From contig NZ_KE386603.1 in the NCBI RefSeq assembly GCF_000427905.1, forward strand, positions 553,332 to 617,331: a stretch of 64,000 nt of DNA, given 5' to 3'. Under the pieces are notes generated by a model, which made no database searches, had not been told where the DNA came from, and saw nothing but the letters and a program-made list of their open reading frames with translations. The position numbers were made by a program, and so were the translations under genes. The DNA is from Thermocrispum agreste DSM 44070 (GTDB taxonomy: Bacteria > Actinomycetota > Actinomycetes > Mycobacteriales > Pseudonocardiaceae). Positions 19,024-30,138 of this stretch are shown here, one piece after another (position 1 is the stretch's first letter; each line of letters opens with the position of its first letter).

Positions 19024-19683
19024 GTGCGTCTTGTCATCGCCCGCTGCCAGGTCGACTACCACGGACGGCTGACCGCGCATCTGCCGATGGCCACCCGGCT
19101 GGTGCTGATCAAGGCCGACGGCTCGGTGTCCATCCACTCCGACGACCGCGCCTACAAGCCGCTGAACTGGATGAGCCCGCCGTGCTGGCTCACCGAGGAC
19201 GACGGCACCTGGACCGTGCGCAACAAGAACGGCGAAGAACTGGTCATCACCGTGGACGAGGTGCTGCACGACTCGTCGCACGAGCTGGGCGCGGAGCCCG
19301 GGCTGGTGAAGGACGGGGTGGAAGCGCACCTGCAGCAGCTGCTCGCCGAGCACATCACCACGCTGGGCGAGGGCTACACGCTGATCCGCCGCGAGTACCC
19401 CACCGCGATCGGCCCGGTGGACATCCTGTGCAAGGACGCCGACGGCACGACGGTGGCCGTGGAGGTCAAGCGCCGTGGCGAGCTGGAGGGTGTGGAGCAG
19501 CTGACCCGCTACCTGGAACTGCTCAACCGGGATCCGTTGCTCGCCCCGGTCACCGGGGTGCTGGCCGCCCAGCAGATCAAGCCGCAGGCGCGCACGCTGG
19601 CCGAGGACCGCGGCATCCGGTGCGTCACGCTGGACTACGACGCCTTGCGCGGCGCGGAGAGCGACGATCTGCGGCTGTTCTGA
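19024..19683 (+). CDS. nucS: Mismatch-specific endonuclease NucS/EndoMS
   Basis: 219 residues. The N-terminal dimerising beta domain ([21 protein letters not shown]) and C-terminal RecB-like nuclease domain are both present; catalytic residues lie in IGPVDILCK and [20 protein letters not shown] (D-E-x-K pattern plus Q). It ends in DLRLF, a short hydrophobic tail of the type used to bind the DNA sliding clamp. NucS is the mismatch-repair enzyme of most actinobacteria, which lack MutS and MutL. Start GTG at 19024 fits a leaderless transcript: TAGCCT at 19012-19017 ends six bases before it. Confidence 0.93.
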   Translation: MRLVIARCQVDYHGRLTAHLPMATRLVLIKADGSVSIHSDDRAYKPLNWMSPPCWLTEDDGTWTVRNKNGEELVITVDEVLHDSSHELGAEPGLVKDGVEAHLQQLLAEHITTLGEGYTLIRREYPTAIGPVDILCKDADGTTVAVEVKRRGELEGVEQLTRYLELLNRDPLLAPVTGVLAAQQIKPQARTLAEDRGIRCVTLDYDALRGAESDDLRLF

Positions 19684-19819
19684 CGTCGCCTGCCGGACGT
19701 GTCGGCGTTCACCCGGGGCCCGCCGACACCCGCCCGGATCGGTGGCCCCGGCGGGCGCCCGCCGCGCGGATTGCCGGGATCCACCTCCGTGCGATGCACC
19801 GTGGCGCTACGGTGCATGC

Positions 19820-20839
19820 GTGCCTCACTTGCGATCGATGTTCACGGCCCGCCGTGCCGCCGCCGTGCTGGTGGCTCTCGCCGCGCCGGTGATCCTCTCC
19901 GGGTGCGGCGGAGACGACCTGGCCAAGGTCACCTACCAGCGGACGACGGTGCCACCGCAGCCGGGCAGCGGCGGCGCCGGGCCGGTGCCGCAGGGCCAGG
20001 TCGACGTGCCGGAGCTGGCCGTCGACAAGCTCAGGCTGGTCGACGCGTGCCAGCTGCTGACCGGGGAAGCCGTCACCCAGCTCGGCAAGCCGGACAAACC
20101 GCTGCCGCTGTATCAGGAAACCTGCATGGTGGACGTGCGCGACCCGGCGGACAAGCAAGTGAAGCTGAACCTCCGACTGGACCAGAGGGTGTTCCAACCG
20201 CGGGAGCAGGCCGCAGGCGGGCTGGACGGGCTGCCGCTGTTCGAGCAGCGCGACGGCGACAAGTGCTCCGACACGGTGCTCACCGACGAGTCGGCGAAGA
20301 TGGGCATCGGCCTGGACGTCACCTACGAGCAGGGCGAGCCGTGCGGGACCGCGCGCCGGGTGTTGGCCAAGATCATCCAGCGGCTGAAGACCGATCCGCC
20401 GCGCATCGACGTCCCGCCGAACTCGTTGCGCCAGGTCGACCCGTGCTCGGTGCTGCCGAAGCAGGAGGTCGCCGACCTGCTCGGTGCCGACGCGGCGGCG
20501 TCGCAGGACTCGCTGCACGGCTGCAGCGCGCAGGCCACCGACCCGACCAAGGGCTCGGTCGTGGTCGAGTTCCGCTTCTCCGGCCCGCCGGTCGAGGCGG
20601 GCAAGTGGAAGCGGATCACCATCTCCGGCTCGGTACGGGGGGTCCAGAAGTACCTCACCCCGAGCATCGAGCGCTGCGAGGTCGAGTGGGAGCACAAGAA
20701 GTACAGCGGGCCGCTGGCCAGGGACGGCGAGACCGTCCGGGTCGAGTTCGCCAACTACCTCGGCGACGGCACCGCGCCGGACGCGTGCCGGAAGGCGCGC
20801 CAGGTGGCCAAGCAGGTGTTGAGCGAACTGTCGGGGTGA
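19820..20839 (+). CDS. DUF3558-family lipoprotein
   Basis: 339 residues. N terminus has a signal peptide ending in lipobox LSGC (Cys29). Two similar halves follow, each beginning with a VDxCxLL/LP motif (LVDACQLLTGEAV near 80; VDPCSVLPKQEVADLL near 215), the hallmark of DUF3558, and each with paired cysteines. It is expected on the outer face of the membrane; the function is unknown. I choose GTG 19820 because TACGGT at 19808-19813 gives a leaderless start; ATG 19838 is the alternative. A 26-bp stretch overlapping its stop codon is repeated 61 bases downstream. Confidence 0.8.
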   Translation: MPHLRSMFTARRAAAVLVALAAPVILSGCGGDDLAKVTYQRTTVPPQPGSGGAGPVPQGQVDVPELAVDKLRLVDACQLLTGEAVTQLGKPDKPLPLYQETCMVDVRDPADKQVKLNLRLDQRVFQPREQAAGGLDGLPLFEQRDGDKCSDTVLTDESAKMGIGLDVTYEQGEPCGTARRVLAKIIQRLKTDPPRIDVPPNSLRQVDPCSVLPKQEVADLLGADAAASQDSLHGCSAQATDPTKGSVVVEFRFSGPPVEAGKWKRITISGSVRGVQKYLTPSIERCEVEWEHKKYSGPLARDGETVRVEFANYLGDGTAPDACRKARQVAKQVLSELSG

Positions 20840-20910
20840 CGCGGGCCTCGGCAGTCCGACCCGGCGCAGCTGGAGCGGTTGCGCCGAACTGCCGGGGTGA
20901 CGCGGGCCTC
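20824..20910. repeat. 26-bp direct repeat pair at the 3' end of the DUF3558 gene
   Basis: CGAACTGTCGGGGTGACGCG plus GGCCTC at 20824-20849 recurs at 20885-20910 with one mismatch (T to C). The first copy contains the stop codon of the lipoprotein gene; the second is intergenic. It looks like a small duplication of the gene end. Confidence 0.85.
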
Positions 20911-20979
20911 TGAGTTGTTGCGTCCCCTCTGGCGCGCCGCGACGATACCCAGGAGTAACCGGAGCACGGGAGGCATGCA

Positions 20980-22758
20980 GTGGCGCGTGAGTTCTCATCG
21001 GTGGGCGTGATCGGGCTGGGCACCATGGGCGCGGGCATCGCGGAGGTGTTCGCCCGCAGCGGGCTGGCGGTGATCGGCGTCGAGGTCGACGACGCGGGCA
21101 TCCAGCGGGCTCGTGAGCACATGGAGCACTCCACCGGTCGCGCGCTGGCCCGCGGCAAGATCGACGAGGCGACCAGGCAGGAGATCCTCGGCCGGATCCG
21201 CTACACCACCCAGCTGGACGACCTGGCCGAGGTCGACCTGGTGGTCGAGGCGATCCCGGAGCACCTGGACGCCAAAGCGGACGTGTTCGCCAAGCTGGAC
21301 AAGGTCACCAAACCGGACGTGATCCTGGCGTCCAACACCTCGTCGCTGTCCATCACCGAGATCGGCGTGCACACCCAGCGGCCGGGCAAGGTCGTCGGCA
21401 TGCACTTCTTCAACCCGGCGCCGGTGCTCAAGCTGGTCGAAGTGGTGCGCACCGTGGTCACCGAGCAGGACGTGATCGACGACGTGGTGGCGCTGGCCAA
21501 GCGGATCGGCAAGACCCCGGTGGTGATCGGCGACCGGGCCGGGTTCATCGCCAACGCGCTGCTGTTCGGCTACCTCAACCACGCGGTGCGGATGTTCGAA
21601 TCGCACTACGCCACCCGTGAGGACCTGGACGCGGCCATGCGCTTCGGCTGCGGCTATCCGATGGGGCCGTTGCAGCTGCTCGACCTGATCGGCCTGGACA
21701 CCGCCTACGAGATCCTCGACTCGATGTACCGGCAGTCGCGCGACCGGCTGCACGCCCCGGCGCCGCTGCTGAAGCAGATGGTCTCCGCCGGCCTGCTCGG
21801 CCGGAAGGTCGGCCGTGGCTTCTACACCTACGACCGGCCGGATTCGCCCAACGTGGTCGACGACCACCTGACCCCGCGCAGCAAGGCGGGCGAGGACGGG
21901 CCGACCCGCCAGGTGCGCACGGTCGGCGTGGTCGGCACCGGGACGATGGCGACCGGCATCGCCGAGGTGTTCGCCAAGTCCGGCTACGACGTGGTGCTGC
22001 GCGGGCGGTCCCAGGAGAAGGCGGAGGCCGCGCTCGGCAAGGTCCGCAAGTCGCTGGAGCGCGCCGTGGCCAAGGGCAAGCTGACCGAGGACGAGGCCGC
22101 CGCGGCGGCCGGGCGGATCAGGCCGGTGGCCGAGCTGGCCGAGCTGGCCGATGCCGACCTGGTGGTCGAGGCGGTCGCCGAGGACCTCGAGGTCAAGCGC
22201 GGCCTGTTCGCCGAGCTGGACGCGGTGGTCAAGCAGGGCGCCATCCTGGCCACGACAACCTCGTCGCTGCCGGTGGTGGAGTGCGCGGCCGCCACCAAGC
22301 GCCCGGCGGACGTGGTGGGCATGCACTTCTTCAACCCGGCGCCGGTGATGAAGCTGGTCGAGGTGGTGCACACCATCAACACCGCCCCGGACGTGGTGGC
22401 CACCGTGAACGCGGTGTGCCGCCAGACCGGCAAGGTGGCGGTGAACTGCGCCGACCGGGCCGGCTTCATCGTCAACGCGCTGCTGTTCCCGTACCTGAAC
22501 GACGCAGTGAAGATGCTGCAGGCGCACTACGCCGAGGCGGCGGACATCGACACTGCGATGAAGGTCGGCTGCAGCCTGCCGATGGGCCCGTTCGAGCTGC
22601 TGGACGTGGTCGGCCTGGACGTCGCGCTGGCTATTCAGCGAACGCTGTACAACGAGTTCCGCGAGCCGGGCTTCGCGCCTGCGCCGCTGCTGGAACACCT
22701 GGTCACGGCCGGCCGCCTGGGCCGCAAGACCGGAAAGGGTTTCTGGGAGTACAACTGA
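20980..22758 (+). CDS. Double-domain 3-hydroxyacyl-CoA (3-hydroxybutyryl-CoA) dehydrogenase
   Basis: 592 residues made of two full dehydrogenase units (about 1-290 and 305-592). Unit 1 has the NAD motif GLGTMG, ASNTSSLS, GMHFFNPAPV and DRAGFIANALLF. Unit 2 repeats these as GTGTMA, ATTTSSLP, GMHFFNPAPV and DRAGFIVNALLF. The catalytic His (in HFFNP) is kept in both, but unit 2 lacks the third glycine of the NAD fingerprint and the SN of the SNTSS motif. The enzyme oxidises 3-hydroxyacyl-CoA in beta-oxidation or PHB-type metabolism. GTG start at 20980 follows GGGAGG. Unit 2 may bind NAD more weakly or be structural. Confidence 0.9.
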   Translation: MAREFSSVGVIGLGTMGAGIAEVFARSGLAVIGVEVDDAGIQRAREHMEHSTGRALARGKIDEATRQEILGRIRYTTQLDDLAEVDLVVEAIPEHLDAKADVFAKLDKVTKPDVILASNTSSLSITEIGVHTQRPGKVVGMHFFNPAPVLKLVEVVRTVVTEQDVIDDVVALAKRIGKTPVVIGDRAGFIANALLFGYLNHAVRMFESHYATREDLDAAMRFGCGYPMGPLQLLDLIGLDTAYEILDSMYRQSRDRLHAPAPLLKQMVSAGLLGRKVGRGFYTYDRPDSPNVVDDHLTPRSKAGEDGPTRQVRTVGVVGTGTMATGIAEVFAKSGYDVVLRGRSQEKAEAALGKVRKSLERAVAKGKLTEDEAAAAAGRIRPVAELAELADADLVVEAVAEDLEVKRGLFAELDAVVKQGAILATTTSSLPVVECAAATKRPADVVGMHFFNPAPVMKLVEVVHTINTAPDVVATVNAVCRQTGKVAVNCADRAGFIVNALLFPYLNDAVKMLQAHYAEAADIDTAMKVGCSLPMGPFELLDVVGLDVALAIQRTLYNEFREPGFAPAPLLEHLVTAGRLGRKTGKGFWEYN

Positions 22759-22825
22759 CGCGTGCGGCGCCGACGGCCTGCCGGGCACGCCCCGGTGGGC
22801 CGCAGGCGTTCCGGTGCCTTTTCGG

Positions 22826-23050
22826 TCAGCTGCAGCAGCACCCTCCGCCACAGCACCCTCCACCGGACGGCGGGGGCGGCGCCGGCGACGAGGGACGGGA
22901 CGCGGTACCGGTCAGCGCCACGGTGGTGAGCAGCTTGACCGTGTCGGTGTGGCCCGCCGGGCACTTCGCGGGCGCGCCGGACTCACTCATCGGCCGGTTG
23001 AGTTCGAACGTCTCGGTGCACACCCGGCAGCGGTAGGCGTAGGTCGGCAT
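22826..23050 (-). CDS. FmdB-family zinc-ribbon protein with cysteine-rich tail
   Basis: 74 residues. The N-terminal MPTYAYRCRVCTETFEL plus CPAGHTDT forms the FmdB/Zn-ribbon regulatory-protein motif (C-x2-C ... C-x2-H in place of the usual second C-x2-C). A linker rich in proline and alanine leads to a C-terminal GGGCCGGGCCCS run with five cysteines, which could bind a metal or be oxidised. Start ATG at 23050. Such small proteins are widespread in actinomycetes, often near mechanosensitive channels or formate/amide genes; the role is unproven. Confidence 0.75.
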   Translation of the reverse strand: MPTYAYRCRVCTETFELNRPMSESGAPAKCPAGHTDTVKLLTTVALTGTASRPSSPAPPPPSGGGCCGGGCCCS

Positions 23051-23210
23051 GGGCTCATTATCCCGCCGCCTGTGCCGTGACCGGCGCATCTCGGTACGGT
23101 CCGGCCCGCCACGCCGGGCGGCGGCCCGGCGTGCGAAACGGGGCGGCCGCCTCGGCGAACTTCGGCGCACGGGGTGCCACGACCGGTCGCCGATGTGGCA
23201 CGCTCGCAGC

Positions 23211-24362
23211 GTGCTGCCACGACCCGATCACAGCCTTCCCCATCTGGCCGACGTGGTGCCGTCGGTGCTGGCCGCCATGCGGGTGCCCGGGTTCGACGCG
23301 ATCGTCGACCTGCCCGGCGATCGGAGCGGCGCCTGCGTGCTGCTGATCGACGGGCTCGGCACCGAGCTGCTGGACGCCCATGCCGAGGACGCCCCGGTGC
23401 TGACCGAACTGCGCGAAAGGGACCGGAGGGACATCCACGTCGGCTTCCCGTCCACCACGGCCGCCGGGCTGGCCGCGATCGGCACCGGATGCCGGTCCGG
23501 CGAGCACGGCATGGTCGGCTACACGTTCCGCCTGCCCGAGGCCGGGGTGATCAACGCCCTGCGCTGGCGCGCGCACCCGGCCAGCCGGGACGAGGGGGAC
23601 CTGCGGCTGGCGTTCCCGCCGGAGCAGGTGCAACCCAAGCCGACCGCCTTCCAGCGGGCCGTGACCGCGGGGACGACGGTCACGGTCGTCTCCGGCGCCG
23701 AGTTCAGTGGCTCCGGGCTGACCAGGGCGGTGCTGCGGGGCGGGCAGTACGTCGGCGTGCACGCGCTGGGCGATCTGGCCGCGGAAGTCCGGCAAGCCGT
23801 CGGCGGCGGCGGGTTGTGCTACGGCTACCACGGCCAGCTCGACATGCTCGGGCATCTGCACGGACCGGGCTCGTTGGCGTGGCGGATGCAGTTGCGTCAG
23901 GTCGACCGGCTGGTGGAGTCGCTGGTGGAAGCCCTCCCGCCGGGTGGCCTGCTCGCCGTCGTGGCGGACCACGGGATGGTCGCGGTGGATCCGGAAGAGG
24001 TCGTGGACGCCGACGCATGCGCGGAACTGACCGAAGGTGTCCGGGAGATCGGCGGGGAGGCCAGGGCCCGCCACGTCTACGTCGAGGACGGGGCCGCCGC
24101 GGACGTGCTGGCCGCGTGGCGGGAAACGCTCGGCGACCGGGCCTGGGTGGTCAGCAAGGACGAGGCGATCGCGGCCGGCTGGTTCGGCGAGCGGGTGGAA
24201 GACCGCGTGGTGCAACGGATCGGCGACGTCGTTGCGGCCGCCCGCGGCCGGGCCGGGGTGGTGCGCCGGTCGTACGAGCCACTGGAATCCCGGCTGATCG
24301 GGCAGCACGGGTCGCTGTCCACCGCCGAGCAGCTGGTGCCGTTGGTGCTGGCCTACCGCTGA
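23211..24362 (+). CDS. Alkaline-phosphatase-superfamily nucleotide pyrophosphatase/phosphodiesterase
   Basis: 383 residues of the type I phosphodiesterase/nucleotide pyrophosphatase family. The metal-binding and nucleophile segments are CVLLIDGLG, GFPSTTAAGLAAIGTG (nucleophile Thr/Ser), YHGQLDMLGHLHG and VVADHGMV, giving a complete two-metal site. No signal peptide is seen, so it is probably cytoplasmic. Start GTG 23211 is preferred; an in-frame ATG at 23193 would add six residues. The substrate is not predictable. A stem-loop at about 24366-24399 (CGCCAC..CCCC/GGGG..GTGGCG) lies between it and the convergent GNAT gene and may terminate both. Confidence 0.82.
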   Translation: MLPRPDHSLPHLADVVPSVLAAMRVPGFDAIVDLPGDRSGACVLLIDGLGTELLDAHAEDAPVLTELRERDRRDIHVGFPSTTAAGLAAIGTGCRSGEHGMVGYTFRLPEAGVINALRWRAHPASRDEGDLRLAFPPEQVQPKPTAFQRAVTAGTTVTVVSGAEFSGSGLTRAVLRGGQYVGVHALGDLAAEVRQAVGGGGLCYGYHGQLDMLGHLHGPGSLAWRMQLRQVDRLVESLVEALPPGGLLAVVADHGMVAVDPEEVVDADACAELTEGVREIGGEARARHVYVEDGAAADVLAAWRETLGDRAWVVSKDEAIAAGWFGERVEDRVVQRIGDVVAAARGRAGVVRRSYEPLESRLIGQHGSLSTAEQLVPLVLAYR

Positions 24363-24410
24363 GCTCGCCACGCTCGTCGGCCCCGCTGCTGGGGTGGCGA
24401 CGGGACGAAT

Positions 24411-24929
24411 TCAGCCGTGGGCGTGTCGCCGCAACAGCACCTCGGTGAACCCGTGCTGGGTGCGCTCCCGCCACACCGTGAACCCGAGTTTCTCGGCGAC
24501 CCGCAACGACGGCGCGTACTCCGGCGTGGTCACGATGGACACCGGGCGGCCGGGCATCTCGCGCTCCGCCCACTCCACCGCCTGCCGGGCGATCTCGGTG
24601 GCGTATGCCTTGCCCCAGTGCCTCCGGTGCAGCCGGTACGCCAGGTTCAGCACCGGCTCGCCGTCCTCGACGTGCCTGCGGATGCCGCCCAGGCCGACGA
24701 CGTCCCCGGACGCCGGGTCCACCGCGATCCAGTACGACAGCCCGTACTCGTCCCAGTCGGCCAGCCATCCGGTGAAGCGCTCGCGCGCCTGCTCCGGCGT
24801 CAGCGCCATCGGGTCCCAGCGGTTGGCCTCCGCGTCCCGGTACAGCGCGACGACCTGCTCCCGGTCGGCAGGCCACAACCGGCGCAGCAGCAGCCGCTCG
24901 GTGCGGACCTCCGGCAGGACGGGACTCAC
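24411..24929 (-). CDS. GNAT-family N-acetyltransferase (RimJ/RimL-like)
   Basis: 172 residues with the RimJ/RimL pattern: VRTERLLLRRLWPADREQV at the N terminus, GGIRRHVEDGEPVLNLAYRLH with the WGKAYATE motif that binds acetyl-CoA pyrophosphate, and APSLRVAEKLGFT near the end. It should acetylate a protein N terminus, an antibiotic or another amine. Start GTG 24929 is chosen because a TACTGT box (24942-24937) ends seven bases before it, a leaderless arrangement. It diverges from the hydrolase at 24969, with only 39 bases between start codons. Confidence 0.83.
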   Translation of the reverse strand: MSPVLPEVRTERLLLRRLWPADREQVVALYRDAEANRWDPMALTPEQARERFTGWLADWDEYGLSYWIAVDPASGDVVGLGGIRRHVEDGEPVLNLAYRLHRRHWGKAYATEIARQAVEWAEREMPGRPVSIVTTPEYAPSLRVAEKLGFTVWRERTQHGFTEVLLRRHAHG

Positions 24930-24968
24930 CCGCACGACAGTAGGCGCGGTTCGGACACAATGGGGCCC

Positions 24969-25724
24969 ATGACGGCCGGTGTGAGGGATTTGCCACTCGT
25001 TTTGTTGCACGCGTTCCCGGTCGACGCGCGGATGTGGGACGGCGTGCGTGCGCCGCTTGCCGCCCACACCCGGGTGATCACCCCCGACCAGCGCGGGCTC
25101 GGCCGCTCCCCGATGCCGCTGACCGACCGTGCGCCGTCGCTGGAGGACGCCGCCCGCGACGTCGTCGTTCTGCTGGACAAGCTGGGCATCGAGCGGGCTG
25201 TCGTCGGAGGCTGCTCGATGGGCGGCTACGTCACCATGGCCCTGCTGCGCATCGCGCCGGAGCGCGTCGGTGGCCTGGTGCTGATCGACACCAAGGCCGC
25301 GGCCGACACCGCGGAAGCGCGTGCCGGCCGGCTGGCGATGGCGGACCGGGTGGAGGCCGAAGGGGTGGGGTTCCTGCCCGAGGCGATGTTGGCCAATCTG
25401 CTCGGCAGCACCACCCGTGAGCGGCGGCCGGAAGTGGTGCAGCGCGTGCGGGACATGATCCTCGACCAGCCGCCGGCCGGTGTGGCGTGGGCGCAGCGGG
25501 CGATGGCGGACCGCCCCGATTCGTTCGACACGCTGCGGTCGGCCGACGTCCCCGCCCTGGTCCTGGTGGGCGAGGAGGACGAGCTGACCCGCGCCGACCA
25601 GGCCCGCGCGATGGCCGAGGCGCTGCCGAACGCCCTCTTGGAGGTCATCCGCGCCGCCGGTCACCTCGCTCCGGTGGAGGCGCCGGAGGCGGTGGCGGAG
25701 GTCATCGCGAGCCTGTGGCGCTGA
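24969..25724 (+). CDS. Alpha/beta-fold hydrolase
   Basis: 251 residues. The nucleophile elbow is GCSMGG (Ser near residue 83), the acid is probably Asp/Glu in VLVGEEDELT, and the base is His in AAGHLAPVE, so the triad looks complete. The HAFPVDARMWDG start and DQRGLGRS segment match small esterase/lactonase-like hydrolases (3-oxoadipate enol-lactonase or haloperoxidase group); the substrate cannot be named. ATG 24969 is chosen over 24960 because CACAAT at 24956-24961 would give a leaderless start there. Confidence 0.82.
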   Translation: MTAGVRDLPLVLLHAFPVDARMWDGVRAPLAAHTRVITPDQRGLGRSPMPLTDRAPSLEDAARDVVVLLDKLGIERAVVGGCSMGGYVTMALLRIAPERVGGLVLIDTKAAADTAEARAGRLAMADRVEAEGVGFLPEAMLANLLGSTTRERRPEVVQRVRDMILDQPPAGVAWAQRAMADRPDSFDTLRSADVPALVLVGEEDELTRADQARAMAEALPNALLEVIRAAGHLAPVEAPEAVAEVIASLWR

Positions 25725-25881
25725 CCTGCGGATACCGCCGCGTGACGAGCCCAACTGTGATGTGGAGCGAGGTTGTGCGGGATCACAGAAGGCGCCCGGA
25801 TAGGATCACGGCAGCTTCGTTCCCCGGGTAGGTGGGTTACCCGGAGTCCGAAGGTCCCCGAGTGACTGCAGGAGGCAGGCA

Positions 25882-29749
<3,868 letters not shown>

Positions 29750-29753
29750 GCGC

Positions 29754-30095
29754 CTACCCCTTCGGCGCTTCCCACACCACGTACGCCTCGTCGGCGTCGG
29801 TGGTCATGGCCTCGATGAAGCGTTCGTTGTCGAACCCGGGCAGCATCTGCAGCCGCTCGATCAACGCATCGGCCGCCGGATCGCCGCTCGGCACCGCGGT
29901 GCCGTTGCCGGAAGCCCCGGCCAGCATCAGGAAGACGTCCTCCTTCCACGGGCTTTCCGGGATCACCCTGATCACCACGGCGGTGAGCTCGTCCCAGGTG
30001 ACCGCTTCCTGCGAACCATCGGCGAGCGTCCTGCGGACACCGGTGTCGTCGACCGTGATGGACCGCGACTGCGCGGTGCGCGGATCGTGAACCAA
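29754..30095 (-). CDS. Conserved hypothetical protein, TTG start
   Basis: 113 residues: MVHDPRTAQSRSITVDDTG..., with a SQEAVTWDELTAVVIRVIPES core and DAYVVWEAPKG at the end. The function is unknown; it is small, soluble and acidic. There is no ATG or GTG in frame upstream; TTG at 30095 is chosen because an AAGGAG site (30107-30102 on the minus strand) lies six bases before it, and TACGGT upstream of that is a plausible -10. It ends five bases from the end of the convergent Pth2-like gene and lies just downstream of dinG on the same strand. Confidence 0.65.
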   Translation of the reverse strand: MVHDPRTAQSRSITVDDTGVRRTLADGSQEAVTWDELTAVVIRVIPESPWKEDVFLMLAGASGNGTAVPSGDPAADALIERLQMLPGFDNERFIEAMTTDADEAYVVWEAPKG

Positions 30096-30138
30096 CAAGA
30101 ACTCCTTATGCGCGTAGATGTTCCACCGTAACGCCGCG

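Noticed and set aside
25756-25787. CRP/GlxR-like site before ctaD (TGTGA ... TCACA)
   Set aside because: The half-sites have the wrong spacing (21 bases, or TGTG-N6-CACA with two bases too few), so it was not annotated.
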